Below, in pieces: positions 19,446 to 27,989 of a DNA stretch of 64,000 nucleotides (the first letter of the stretch is position 1; each line of letters starts with the position of its first letter). The translations under genes and the position numbers were made by a program. The stretch spans positions 1 to 64,000 of the forward strand of contig JAHCKG010000011.1 of NCBI GenBank assembly GCA_026125895.1, written 5' to 3'. The DNA is from Pseudolabrys sp. GTDB taxonomy: Bacteria > Pseudomonadota > Alphaproteobacteria > Rhizobiales > Xanthobacteraceae. The notes beneath the pieces were generated by a model. It searched no databases, was not told where the DNA came from, and was given only the letters and a program-made list of their open reading frames with translations.

Positions 19446-20216
19446 ATGTCCCTCCACACCGCGCTCATGCTGTTTCTCGCCGGCATCGGCGGCGGCGTGC
19501 TGACATCGCTGGTCGGCGGCGCCGCCATCGTCACCTATCCGGCGCTGGTCGCGGCCGGCCTGCCGCCGCAGGCGGCCACCATCTGCAATCTCGTGGCGTC
19601 GTTTCCCGGCTCGTTCCTCGCCGCCATGGCCGACCGCGGCCAGTTGCCGAAGCTCGATCGCGCCTTCGCCGGGATGGTGGTGGCGTCGATGCTGGGGGCG
19701 CTGCTCGGCGCGCTCCTGCTGCTGGTGACGCCGCAACGCGTCTTCGCCGTGCTGGTCCCGGTGCTGCTCGGCTTCGCCACGGTGCTGTTCGCGTTTTCGC
19801 AGCGCATCGGCCATTGGCTGCATACGCGCGCCGCGGCGAAAGGCCGAACGATCGATTTCAGCGTCGGCAATCTGAAGGTCCTGCTGCCGGTGTCGTTCTA
19901 CGGCGGTTATTTCGGCGCCGGCGTCAGCGTGCTCATTCTCGGCGTCATGTCGGTCGCGACGCGCGGCGACTATCGCTCCGCCAACGTCGCCAAGAACCTG
20001 GTGACCAGTCTCAACACAGGCACGGCGGCGATGCTGTTCATCCTCAAGGGCACGGTGATCTGGCCGCCGGCGCTGGCCATGATGGCCGGCACCATCATCG
20101 GCGGCCAGCTCGGCGCCGCGCTGGCCAAGGTGGCGCCGCGTCACGTCATGCGCGTCGCCGTCACCGCGGTCGGTGCGCTGCTGACGGCTTATTTCGCATG
20201 GGAATACTGGTTCTAG
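19446..20216 (+). CDS. TauE/SafE (TSUP) family membrane transporter
   Basis: A 256-aa inner-membrane protein with about eight hydrophobic segments in two TauE/SafE repeats. The first has GGVLTSLVGGAAIVTYPALVAAG and the second has GGYFGAGVSVLILGVMSVATRGDY; the Gly-rich loops are the family signature. TSUP proteins are implicated in sulfite, sulfoacetate or other organic anion export. Which anion is moved here cannot be told. It is transcribed alone and converges with the alpha/beta hydrolase gene. Confidence 0.87.
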   Translation: MSLHTALMLFLAGIGGGVLTSLVGGAAIVTYPALVAAGLPPQAATICNLVASFPGSFLAAMADRGQLPKLDRAFAGMVVASMLGALLGALLLLVTPQRVFAVLVPVLLGFATVLFAFSQRIGHWLHTRAAAKGRTIDFSVGNLKVLLPVSFYGGYFGAGVSVLILGVMSVATRGDYRSANVAKNLVTSLNTGTAAMLFILKGTVIWPPALAMMAGTIIGGQLGAALAKVAPRHVMRVAVTAVGALLTAYFAWEYWF

Positions 20217-20231
20217 CGCATAGATCCCGAT

Positions 20232-21080
20232 CTACCGATCCATCAGCGCGGTCTGGCGCGCCATTTCGGCGATGCGCTTCGTCATGGCGCTGTCGGGGTC
20301 GGTCAGCGGATCGAGCACGCTGAAATGATTGGCGCTGCCAATCGCTTCGTAACGCGTTTCGACATTGTCCTGCCGCCAGGCCTCGGCGAAATCGCGGCTC
20401 TGCCGCAGGAACTCGTTCGATTCGGATCCGCCGACCACGGCGTCGAAGGTTCGGCCGGACGGCACCGCCCAGAACAACGGCGAACAGGCGCGCGCCGTTC
20501 CTTCGGTGAGCTTGAGATCGGTGTTGAGCGGCGTCGTCAGCAGCTTGGTCGTGTCGTAGACGCCGGAAATACCGTAGCCGGCGGGCACCAGATCGGTCGG
20601 CACCGTGGGATCGAGCATCTCCCAGTCGGTCGCGACCAGGCAGGCGGACAGATGGCCGCCGGCGGAATGGCCGTAGGCGACGAAATGCTTCTTGTGCGCG
20701 CGCCACAGATGCAGCGCCGCCGCGCGCATCTGCTCGGTGATCTCCGCGATCGAGACCTGCGGCGCGAGGTCGTAGCCGACCACCGCGACCGACACGCCGT
20801 TCTCGTTCAAGCCCTTCGCCATCTGGCTGAACGAGGCCGGCGAGAGGCTGCGCCACCAGCCACCGTGAATGAACATGGCGAGCGGCGCGTCGGCGCCGGC
20901 ATCGCGGCCCGGAAAAAAGTCGATGGTCTGGCGCGGCGACGGTCCGTAGGAGATGCGGAGTTCCGCTTTTGGCGATGCAGCCCGGTAAGCCGCGCCGTCG
21001 GCCTCCCAGCGCGCGAAAATCTGCGGGTGTTCCGGCACGCGGGCGCGGTTGTCGTATTCCTTGGTGTAGTCGATCGCCAT
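20232..21080 (-). CDS. Alpha/beta hydrolase (kynurenine-formamidase/HSL-like)
   Basis: 282 aa from ATG 21080 (complement), preceded by a GGAGAA ribosome site. The oxyanion-hole motif HGGWW lies at about residues 71-75 and the nucleophile elbow GHSAGGH near residues 133-139, giving the serine hydrolase of the esterase/lipase alpha/beta fold. The HGGxW motif resembles kynurenine formamidases and hormone-sensitive-lipase-like enzymes. The catalytic His is probably in SANHFSVLDPL. No kynurenine genes are nearby, so the substrate is open. Confidence 0.85.
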   Translation of the reverse strand: MAIDYTKEYDNRARVPEHPQIFARWEADGAAYRAASPKAELRISYGPSPRQTIDFFPGRDAGADAPLAMFIHGGWWRSLSPASFSQMAKGLNENGVSVAVVGYDLAPQVSIAEITEQMRAAALHLWRAHKKHFVAYGHSAGGHLSACLVATDWEMLDPTVPTDLVPAGYGISGVYDTTKLLTTPLNTDLKLTEGTARACSPLFWAVPSGRTFDAVVGGSESNEFLRQSRDFAEAWRQDNVETRYEAIGSANHFSVLDPLTDPDSAMTKRIAEMARQTALMDR

Positions 21081-21170
21081 GATATTTCTCCGGTTCCGCC
21101 GACACTGGCCGATCGTCCGAGGCGAGACAAGAGACGTGCGGCGGCGCCCGCCTTGCGCTAAGGTTGCGCC

Positions 21171-21656
21171 ATGTCCGCCGTCATCAAAACGCTCACCCTG
21201 CCGGTCGATGGCCGCCAGTCGCAAACCGCGCTCGCGGTGGCGCGCGGCACCGCGCGGCTTCTGCACGCGCATGGTTTCTGCGTCGTCAGCGAACTGCCGC
21301 TGCCCTCCGGCCGCCGGGCCGATCTGGTGGCGCTGCGCGACAACGGCGAAGTCTGGATCGTCGAGATCAAATCCTCGGTCGCCGATTTTCGCGCCGACCA
21401 GAAGTGGCAGGATTACCGCGCGCATTGCGACCGGCTGTTTTTCGCCACGTCGCAGGACGTGCCGTGCGAGATCTTTCCGCCGGATACCGGGCTGATCGTG
21501 GCGGATGCCTTCGGCGCCGCGTTCTACTGCGAGGCGCCCGAGCACAAGCTCGCGGCGGCGACGCGCAAGTCGATGCTGGTGCTGGTCGCCCGCGCCGCGG
21601 CACTGCGGCTGCAGTCGCTGATCGACCCGAACGGGCCGTATGGGGAGTTTGTGTGA
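21171..21656 (+). CDS. mmcB: MmcB family DNA repair protein
   Basis: A 161-aa protein with a restriction-endonuclease-like core: LPLPSGRRADLVAL followed by EVWIVEIKSSVADFRADQKW and YRAHCDRLFFATSQD. This D-x(n)-ExK arrangement is the PD-(D/E)xK nuclease motif. It matches MmcB of Caulobacter, an SOS-regulated protein that works with ImuABC-type damage tolerance. No LexA box or imu genes are obvious here. It is divergent from the hydrolase gene and convergent with actR. Confidence 0.85.
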   Translation: MSAVIKTLTLPVDGRQSQTALAVARGTARLLHAHGFCVVSELPLPSGRRADLVALRDNGEVWIVEIKSSVADFRADQKWQDYRAHCDRLFFATSQDVPCEIFPPDTGLIVADAFGAAFYCEAPEHKLAAATRKSMLVLVARAAALRLQSLIDPNGPYGEFV

Positions 21657-21683
21657 CGCGGCGCGTCGGCGCCAAACGCCGTC

Positions 21684-21755
21684 ATCGCCCGCGCAGGCGG
21701 GCGATCCGGTTCTGAGGTTCTGTCGAAAGGGCTGGGTCCCCGCTTTCGCGGGGAC
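21684..21755. repeat. Pair of palindromic repeats between mmcB and actR
   Basis: Two hairpins, ATCGCCCGC/GCGGGCGAT (21684-21705) and GTCCCCGC/GCGGGGAC (21736-21755), are separated by 30 bases. They belong to the window-wide palindrome family and lie in the convergent spacer, so they may act as a bidirectional terminator. Confidence 0.8.
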
Positions 21756-21762
21756 GACACAA

Positions 21763-22341
21763 TCAGCGCGGAGCCCTTTTGGCCAAAATCCGCTGCAAGG
21801 TGCGGCGGTGCATGTTGAGCCGGCGCGCGGTTTCCGAAACGTTGCGGCCGCACAGTTCGTAGATACGCTGGATGTGCTCCCAGCGCACGCGGTCGGCCGA
21901 CATCGGATTTTCCGGCGGCTCGATCTTCGGGCTCTCATGCGCAAGCAGCGCGGCGAGCACATCGTCGGCATCGACCGGCTTGGCGAGGTAATCGACGGCG
22001 CCGAGCTTCACCGCGGTCACGGCGGTGGCGATGTTGCCGTAGCCGGTGAGGATGATGCCGCGCGCTTCGGGGCGCTGCTTCTTCAGCGCCGAGATGACGT
22101 CGAGGCCGTTGCCGTCGCCAAGCCGCATATCGACCACGGCGAAAGCCGGCGCCGAGCGCTCGACCTGCATCAGGCCGTCGGCGACCGACTCGGCGGTCGT
22201 CACTTCGAAGCCGCGCTGTTCCAGCGCCTTGGCCAGCCGTTGCAGGAACGACTTGTCGTCTTCAACGATCAGCACGGAGCGGTCGGCAATGTTGTCGAGC
22301 GGCAGCGGCATCTCGACCGTGTCGTTCATGGCAACGTCCAT
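21763..22341 (-). CDS. actR: Redox response regulator ActR (RegA/PrrA family)
   Basis: A 192-aa two-domain regulator. The receiver domain has the acidic pair in LIVEDDKSF and phosphoacceptor D71 (AVVDMRLGDG), with LTGYG and the K of YLAKPVD. A Pro-containing linker leads to a Fis-type helix-turn-helix, GRNVSETARRLNMHRRTLQR, the near-invariant DNA-recognition helix of RegA/PrrA/ActR. These regulators control redox-balancing genes such as respiration, CO2 and N2 fixation. The cognate kinase gene lies just upstream on the same strand, 126 bases away. Confidence 0.94.
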   Translation of the reverse strand: MDVAMNDTVEMPLPLDNIADRSVLIVEDDKSFLQRLAKALEQRGFEVTTAESVADGLMQVERSAPAFAVVDMRLGDGNGLDVISALKKQRPEARGIILTGYGNIATAVTAVKLGAVDYLAKPVDADDVLAALLAHESPKIEPPENPMSADRVRWEHIQRIYELCGRNVSETARRLNMHRRTLQRILAKRAPR

Positions 22342-22467
22342 ATCCTGTCTTCGCTCCTCGGTTGTGCGGCGCTTTGAACGCGCCCGTAACCCAAGGAGCT
22401 ATTCATCGCCCGCGCGGCGCGCGAGTGTACAAAACGTCGCACAGCAGACCCTGCGGCCATGGCGAAA

Positions 22468-23823
22468 TCAAGTCCCGGTCAGGCCCGCCATTCGCTCGAA
22501 ATCGCCCCTGTTCCAGCGCAATTTGACGATGGCGCCGCGTTTCGGCGGCAACTGGTTGGCGAAAACGATGGTGGCACCGGAGCGCTCCAGCAGCGTCTTG
22601 GCGATGAAGAAGCCGAGGCCGAGGCCGGCTGGCTGGTCGTCATTGCCGTCCGGCTTGCGCCGGCGGGTGGTGACGTAGGGCTCGCCGATCCGCGCCAGTA
22701 TATCGGGCGCGAAGCCGGGGCCGTCGTCGGTGATGGTGATTTCGATGGTGGCGTCGTCCCATTGCGTTACGACGTCCACTTGTTCACGGGCGAAGTCGAC
22801 GGCGTTCTCCAGGAGATTGCCCAGCCCGTAAATGATCGCCGGGTTGCGCGCGCCGACCGGCTCGGTCTCGTGTTCGGATGGCGCGCTGACATTGATGACG
22901 ACGTCGAAGTCGCGATGCGGCGCCACGACTTCCTCGATCAGCGAGGTGATCGGTGTGCGGTCGAACGGCGCGCCGCTCGACGACAGTTCGGTGATCTTCG
23001 ACAGGATATCGCGGCAGCGCGAGGCCTGGCTGCGCAGCAGCCGCACGTCCTCGCCATGCGGCGCGTCGGCAGGAATGGCGTTCTCCAGTTCCTTGGCGAT
23101 GACGGTGATGGTGGACAGCGGCGTGCCGAGCTCGTGCGCGGCAGCGGCGGCCAAGCCGTCGAGCTGCGACAGGTGTTGTTCGCGCAGCACCACGAGTTCG
23201 GTGGCAGCCAGCGCGTCGGCGAGCTGGCGCGACTCTTCGGTGATCTGCCACGCATAGACACCGATGAAGCCGATGGCGAGCAGGATCGAGAGCCACACGC
23301 CCATCATGTAGACCGGCGGCAGCACCAGAGGATCGGCGTCGTCCCACGGCAACGGATAATGCGTGAACACCAGCAGCGTCGCGCAGGCGACGGCGAAGAT
23401 GCCGAGCAGCACGGTGTAGCGCGGCGGCAGCGCGGTCGCCGACAGGAGCACGGGCCCCAGGAACAGGAAGGAGAACGGGTTCTGCAGGCCGCCGGTGAGA
23501 TAGAGCAGCACCGCGAGCTCGGCGATGTCGAAGGCGAGCAGCCAGGCGGCGCGGTCCGGCTCGAGACGCTGCGTCAGGTGGAAGCGCAGGCGCAGCGCCA
23601 CATTAAGCCAGGCCGACAGCGCGATGGCGGCGAGACACGTCCACAGCGGCAGCGGGAATTCCAGGCCGAAATAGACGACGAGGACGGCGGTGGTCTGGCC
23701 GACCACGGCGAGCCAGCGCAGCCGTACCAGCGTGTCGAGGCGGACGTTGCGGCGCGGGTGGTGTTGGGCGAGTTCGAGGGCGGGCGGCATGAGGGGAGTG
23801 TAGCCTATTTCCATGGCGTCCAT
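22468..23823 (-). CDS. actS: Redox-sensing histidine kinase ActS (RegB/PrrB family)
   Basis: A 451-aa inner-membrane kinase with about six N-terminal transmembrane segments. The quinone-binding motif GGLQNPF is at 111-117. The dimerisation/phosphoacceptor H230 lies in AAAAHELGTPLST. The redox-active C270 lies in SRCRDILSKI, and the C-terminal ATPase domain has GLGNLLENAVDFA and DDGPGFAPD. All known redox-control residues of RegB are therefore present. It signals quinone and thiol redox state to ActR. It is divergent from an ABC exporter operon with a 69-base shared promoter region. Confidence 0.94.
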   Translation of the reverse strand: MDAMEIGYTPLMPPALELAQHHPRRNVRLDTLVRLRWLAVVGQTTAVLVVYFGLEFPLPLWTCLAAIALSAWLNVALRLRFHLTQRLEPDRAAWLLAFDIAELAVLLYLTGGLQNPFSFLFLGPVLLSATALPPRYTVLLGIFAVACATLLVFTHYPLPWDDADPLVLPPVYMMGVWLSILLAIGFIGVYAWQITEESRQLADALAATELVVLREQHLSQLDGLAAAAAHELGTPLSTITVIAKELENAIPADAPHGEDVRLLRSQASRCRDILSKITELSSSGAPFDRTPITSLIEEVVAPHRDFDVVINVSAPSEHETEPVGARNPAIIYGLGNLLENAVDFAREQVDVVTQWDDATIEITITDDGPGFAPDILARIGEPYVTTRRRKPDGNDDQPAGLGLGFFIAKTLLERSGATIVFANQLPPKRGAIVKLRWNRGDFERMAGLTGT

Positions 23824-23892
23824 CTGCCATCTCGCGGCCCTTGCGTCCGAGGTGGCGGAAGGTCACATGTGGTAAGGGGCTGAGCTTTGCCA

Positions 23893-24651
23893 ATGGACGC
23901 AACAACCGACACTGCCGCCATCGCGGTCACCGATCTGGTCAAACGCTACAAGGGCGTGGCGGCGGTCGATGGCATTTCCTTCGCCCTGCCGGCCGGCTCG
24001 GTGACCGGGCTGCTCGGCGGCAACGGCGCCGGCAAGACCACCACCATTGCCATGATCATGGGCCTCGTCACTCCCACCGCCGGCGCCGTCGCGGTGCTCG
24101 GGGCGGCGATGCCGGGCGAGCGCTACCGCGTCCTGCACCGCATGAATTTCGAGAGCCCTTACGTCGACATGCCGATGCGGCTGACGGTGCGGCAGAACCT
24201 GTCGGTCTTTGCGCAGCTCTACGGCGTGCCGCAGGCGAGGGATCGCATCGCGCAATTGGCGAGCGAGCTCGAACTCAACGAATTCATTGATCGGCCGACC
24301 GGCAAATTGTCGGCGGGGCAGAAGACGCGCGTGTCGCTGGCCAAGTCGCTGCTCAACGAGCCCGAGGTGTTGCTGCTCGACGAGCCGACCGCATCGCTCG
24401 ATCCCGACACCGCCGACTGGGTGCGCGCCCGCCTCGAACGCTACCGCAAGGAAACCGGCGCAACGATCCTGCTCGCCTCGCACAACATGAACGAGGTCGA
24501 GCGGCTATGCGACCGCGTCATCATCATGAAGCGCGGCCGCATCGAGGAAGATGACACGCCGCAGGGTTTGCTGGCGCGCCACGGCCGCGAGAATCTCGAG
24601 GAGGTGTTCCTCGACGTCGCGCGGGGCCGGCAATCGGAGGCGATGCGATGA
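23893..24651 (+). CDS. ABC-2 type exporter ATP-binding protein
   Basis: 252 aa from ATG 23893; an upstream TTG at 23887 has no support. It is a CcmA-type ATPase with Walker A GGNGAGKTT, Q-loop region MNFESPYVDMPMRLT, signature LSAGQKTRVSLAKSL, Walker B VLLLDEPTASLDPD and the His switch LLASHNMNEVE. The LSAGQ signature (not LSGGQ) is common in ABC-2 exporters. The partner permease is 160 bases downstream, after a repeat pair. The cargo is unknown. Confidence 0.9.
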   Translation: MDATTDTAAIAVTDLVKRYKGVAAVDGISFALPAGSVTGLLGGNGAGKTTTIAMIMGLVTPTAGAVAVLGAAMPGERYRVLHRMNFESPYVDMPMRLTVRQNLSVFAQLYGVPQARDRIAQLASELELNEFIDRPTGKLSAGQKTRVSLAKSLLNEPEVLLLDEPTASLDPDTADWVRARLERYRKETGATILLASHNMNEVERLCDRVIIMKRGRIEEDDTPQGLLARHGRENLEEVFLDVARGRQSEAMR

Positions 24652-24686
24652 CGACTGAGGCTAGGGCGCACCACCACACGCCGCTC

Positions 24687-24763
24687 ATCCCCGCGGAAGC
24701 GGGGATCCAGTGCGGCAATCCCGGAGCGCGCGGCAAAGACTGGGTTCCCGCTTCCGCGGGAAC
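24687..24763. repeat. Pair of palindromic repeats between exporter genes
   Basis: ATCCCCGC/GCGGGGAT (24687-24706) and GTTCCCGC/GCGGGAAC (24744-24763) are two members of the CCCCGC palindrome family in head-to-tail symmetry. They separate the ATPase and permease genes of one presumed operon. Confidence 0.8.
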
Positions 24764-24811
24764 GAGCGGAGTTTGTAATAACCGCAGTGCTGCCAAACAG
24801 TGCGTGTCATC

Positions 24812-25636
24812 ATGAGCACGGCCGCATCCGATCGCAGCCTCAACTTCTCCCTCCACCGCGTCAGTGCGATGGTGCGGCGCTATTGGTATCTGCTGATCTC
24901 GTCCTGGCCGCGCATACTCGACCTGATCTACTGGCCGACGGTGCAGATGCTGATGTGGGGCTTCCTGCAGCTCTACGTGTCGAAAACCGCCGGCTTTGCC
25001 GCCGGCGCGGCCGGCACCTTCATCGGCGCCGTGCTTCTGTGGGACATCCTGTTTCGCGGCCAGCTCGGCTTCTCCATCTCCTTCCTCGAGGAGATGTGGG
25101 CGCGCAACCTCGGCAACCTGATGATGTCGCCGCTGCGGCCGACCGAGTTCGTCGCCGCGCTGATGGTGATGAGCATCGTCCGCCTCGCCATCGGCATGAT
25201 ACCGGTGTCGTTCCTCGCCATCGCCTTCTTCGGCTTCAACTTGTGGGCGCTCGGCCTCGCGCTGGTGGCCTTCTTCGTCAATCTGATCCTGACGAGCTGG
25301 GCGATCGGCATCTTCGTCGCCGGCCTGCTGCTGCGCAACGGCATGGGCGCCGAGAGCATGGCCTGGACCATCATGTTCCTGTTCCTGCCGCTCACCTGTG
25401 TTTATTACCCCGTGGCGGTATTGCCGGAATGGCTGCAATACGTGGCGTGGTGCCTGCCGCCGACCTATGTATTTGAAGGTATGCGGGCGCTCCTGATCGA
25501 CCACGTATTCCGGGGCGACCTGATGCTGGAGGCCTTCGCCTTCAACGTGGTGCTGTTTTCCCTGGCCTCCTTCGGCTTTGTCCGGCTGCTGGAGAGCGCC
25601 CGAACCAACGGCGCGCTGGTTCAGAGCGGCGAATAG
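24812..25636 (+). CDS. ABC-2 type exporter permease
   Basis: 274 aa from ATG 24812. Six transmembrane segments fit the ABC-2 permease domain: IYWPTVQMLMWGFLQLY, AGTFIGAVLLWDILFRG, an amphipathic SFLEEMWARNLGNLMMSPL coupling stretch, and PLTCVYYPVAVLPEWLQYVA near the C-terminus. It pairs with the upstream ATPase, and the pair would make a homodimeric-permease exporter. The protein ends right before a hairpin at 25638-25664. Confidence 0.88.
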   Translation: MSTAASDRSLNFSLHRVSAMVRRYWYLLISSWPRILDLIYWPTVQMLMWGFLQLYVSKTAGFAAGAAGTFIGAVLLWDILFRGQLGFSISFLEEMWARNLGNLMMSPLRPTEFVAALMVMSIVRLAIGMIPVSFLAIAFFGFNLWALGLALVAFFVNLILTSWAIGIFVAGLLLRNGMGAESMAWTIMFLFLPLTCVYYPVAVLPEWLQYVAWCLPPTYVFEGMRALLIDHVFRGDLMLEAFAFNVVLFSLASFGFVRLLESARTNGALVQSGE

Positions 25637-25637
25637 G

Positions 25638-25667
25638 ACGGTAAATCTCTGGGAACTTTACCGTTTT
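25638..25667 (+). terminator. Hairpin after the exporter permease gene
   Basis: ACGGTAAA (25638-25645) is perfectly complementary to TTTACCGT (25657-25664), followed by a few Ts (through 25667). It begins immediately after the permease stop codon. It is probably a weak terminator; it could also be an operator for the phaZ gene that starts about 100 bases further on. Confidence 0.5.
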
Positions 25668-25764
25668 GCCCTCGTAAACAAGTTTCCAAGGATTCGAGCC
25701 TAATGTTGACGTGGTCCATCAAAAGCGACAGTGTGCCGCAGTGCAGCAGGAACCGGGTGAACTG

Positions 25765-27090
25765 ATGCCGATCGGCGAATTCGACGGTGCGGCAGCCATG
25801 CCGTCCGGGAACGGCGGTGCTTTGTCGACGCCGATGTACTGGCTTTACGAACTGGGCCATGCCGCGCTCGATCCGTCGCGCGCCTGGGCCGATGCCACCA
25901 AGCTGTTCTTCCGCAATCCGGCCAATCCGCTCGCGCACACCACCTACGGCAAGTCCGTGGCAGCTGCCGCGGAGCTGTTCGAACGCACGACGCGCATCTA
26001 CGGCAAGCCCGACTGGGGCATCGAGGAAACCTCCGTCGGCGGCGCCCGCGTGCCGGTGAAGATCCAGCCGGTGTGGGAGCGGCCGTTCTGCCGCCTGCTG
26101 CATTTCGAACGTGAATTCGAGCACACGCCGCGCCGGCCGCAGCCGAAGGTGCTGATCGTGGCGCCTCTGTCCGGTCACTACGCGACGCTGCTGCGCGGTA
26201 CGGTCGAAGCGTTCCTGCCCAATCACGAAGTCTACATCACCGAGTGGCGCAACGCGCGCAACGTGCCGCTGTCGGAAGGGCGCTTCGATCTCGACGATTA
26301 CATCGACTACGTCATCTCGATGCTGCACATGCTGCAGGGCGAGTGCCACGTCGTCGCCGTGTGCCAGCCGGCCGTGCCGGTGCTGGCGGCGGTGTCGGTG
26401 ATGGAAGGCAATGACGACCCTTACGTGCCGCATTCCATGACGCTGATGGGCGGCCCGATCGACACGCGCTGCAATCCGACCGCGGTGAATCAACTGGCGC
26501 AGGGCAAAGGCATCGACTGGTTTCAGCGCAACGTCATCACCAAAGTGCCGTTCCCGCATGCCGGCTTCATGCGCGATGTCTATCCGGGCTTCCTGCAGCT
26601 CTCCGGCTTCATGAGCATGAACCTCGATCGCCATCTTGAGGCGCATCGCAGCCTGTTCTCGCATCTGGTCAAGGGCGACGGCGACTCGGCGCAGAAGCAC
26701 CGCGAGTTCTACGACGAGTATCTCGCCGTCATGGACCTGTCGGCCGAGTTTTATCTGCAGACCGTCGATACCGTGTTCATCCAGCACGCGCTGCCGAACG
26801 GCACGATGAAGCATCGCGGCCTGCCGGTCGATCCCGGCAAGATCCGCCGCGTCGCGCTGATGACGGTGGAGGGCGAGCTCGACGATATCTCCGGTCTCGG
26901 CCAGACCGAGGCGACGCATCGCCTGTGCCCGAACATTCCGGCCGAGGACAAGGTGCATTACGTGCAGAACGGCGTCGGCCATTACGGCGTGTTCAACGGC
27001 TCGCGCTTCCGCTCGGAGATTCAGCCGCGCATCGCCGACTTCATGCTGTCGCACAACGGCGGCCACGGCGGCGGCAAGAAGCGCGGCTGA
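25765..27090 (+). CDS. phaZ: Intracellular polyhydroxyalkanoate depolymerase
   Basis: 441 aa from ATG 25765 (MPIGEFDGAA). The YWLYELGHAALDPSRA opening and the HTTYGKS segment are characteristic of intracellular PhaZ. The nucleophile is C200 in VVAVCQPAVPVLAA, a lipase-box-like motif with Cys in place of Ser. The remaining catalytic Asp and His are in VEGELDDISGLGQT and NGVGHYGVFNG. It degrades stored polyhydroxybutyrate granules in the cytoplasm to hydroxybutyrate units. It is monocistronic. A frame-matching start at 25711 exists but is not typical of the family. Confidence 0.92.
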   Translation: MPIGEFDGAAAMPSGNGGALSTPMYWLYELGHAALDPSRAWADATKLFFRNPANPLAHTTYGKSVAAAAELFERTTRIYGKPDWGIEETSVGGARVPVKIQPVWERPFCRLLHFEREFEHTPRRPQPKVLIVAPLSGHYATLLRGTVEAFLPNHEVYITEWRNARNVPLSEGRFDLDDYIDYVISMLHMLQGECHVVAVCQPAVPVLAAVSVMEGNDDPYVPHSMTLMGGPIDTRCNPTAVNQLAQGKGIDWFQRNVITKVPFPHAGFMRDVYPGFLQLSGFMSMNLDRHLEAHRSLFSHLVKGDGDSAQKHREFYDEYLAVMDLSAEFYLQTVDTVFIQHALPNGTMKHRGLPVDPGKIRRVALMTVEGELDDISGLGQTEATHRLCPNIPAEDKVHYVQNGVGHYGVFNGSRFRSEIQPRIADFMLSHNGGHGGGKKRG

Positions 27091-27157
27091 CGCCGCGCAT
27101 TCTTCCCCTCTTTATGGCAGACTGACGCGGCCGATTCTTCGTCCGGGTTCAGCACCG

Positions 27158-27919
27158 ATGTCCCTGCCGCTTCGCGCCTTGTTCATCCGCCGCGCCAGCG
27201 AGCCGTCGATGATCACGGTCGCCTTCGAGCAGGAGGTGATCCCGGTGCAGCTCAAGCGCAACGCCAAGGCGCGGCGCTACACCTTGCGCATCCAGTCGGC
27301 GAGCCGCGAGGTGGTGCTCACCATCCCGCCGCGCGGCAGCCTGAAGCAGGCGCGCGAATTCGCCGAGAAACACGCGGCGTGGATGGCGGCGCGGCTGGCG
27401 CGGTTGCCGGTGCCGGTGCCCTTTACCGACGGCGCAGCGATTCCCTTGCGCGGCGTGCCGCATCGCATCGAGCATCGCCCGCATGCGCGCGGCACGGTGT
27501 GGACCGAGGCGGGCGATGACGGCGCGAGGGTGCTGTGCGTCGCCGGTGACAAGCCGCATGTCGCGCGGCGTGTCCATGACTACCTCAAGAAGGAAGCCAA
27601 GCACGATCTCACCATCGCCAGCCGGCGCGCTGCCGCGGCGCTCGGTGTCGTGCTCCGCCGCGTCTCGGTGCGCGACCAGTCGAGCCGCTGGGGTTCGTGC
27701 TCGACGACCGGCGTGCTGTCTTATTCCTGGCGGCTGATCCTGACGCCGCCCTTCGTGCTCGAATACCTTGCGGCGCACGAGGCCGCGCATCTGGTCGAGA
27801 TGAACCACAGCCGCGCCTTCTGGCGTCAGGTCGAGCGTATCTGCCCGGATTTCAAGCGCGCCAAGGCCTGGCTCGACGCGCACGGCGCCGAACTCCATCG
27901 CTACGGCGCGGAAGGCTAG
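27158..27919 (+). CDS. YgjP/SprT-like M48 family zinc metallopeptidase
   Basis: A 253-aa protein with the DUF45/YgjP layout: LKRNAKARRYTLRI near residue 32, RDQSSRWGSCSTTG near 172-185, and the zinc motif H207-E208-A-A-H211. The third ligand is H217 (MNHSRAFW). The family is a predicted cytosolic metal-dependent protease of unclear substrate. Start ATG 27158 gives a 25-residue leader before the conserved part; the internal ATG at residue 18 is possible. It stands alone. Confidence 0.87.
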   Translation: MSLPLRALFIRRASEPSMITVAFEQEVIPVQLKRNAKARRYTLRIQSASREVVLTIPPRGSLKQAREFAEKHAAWMAARLARLPVPVPFTDGAAIPLRGVPHRIEHRPHARGTVWTEAGDDGARVLCVAGDKPHVARRVHDYLKKEAKHDLTIASRRAAAALGVVLRRVSVRDQSSRWGSCSTTGVLSYSWRLILTPPFVLEYLAAHEAAHLVEMNHSRAFWRQVERICPDFKRAKAWLDAHGAELHRYGAEG

Positions 27920-27989
27920 CGCCTTATCGCCACTTCCTATAGGAAATCGCCGTGCCGTTGCCTTTTCGCCGGCACAACAGGAAAGATCC

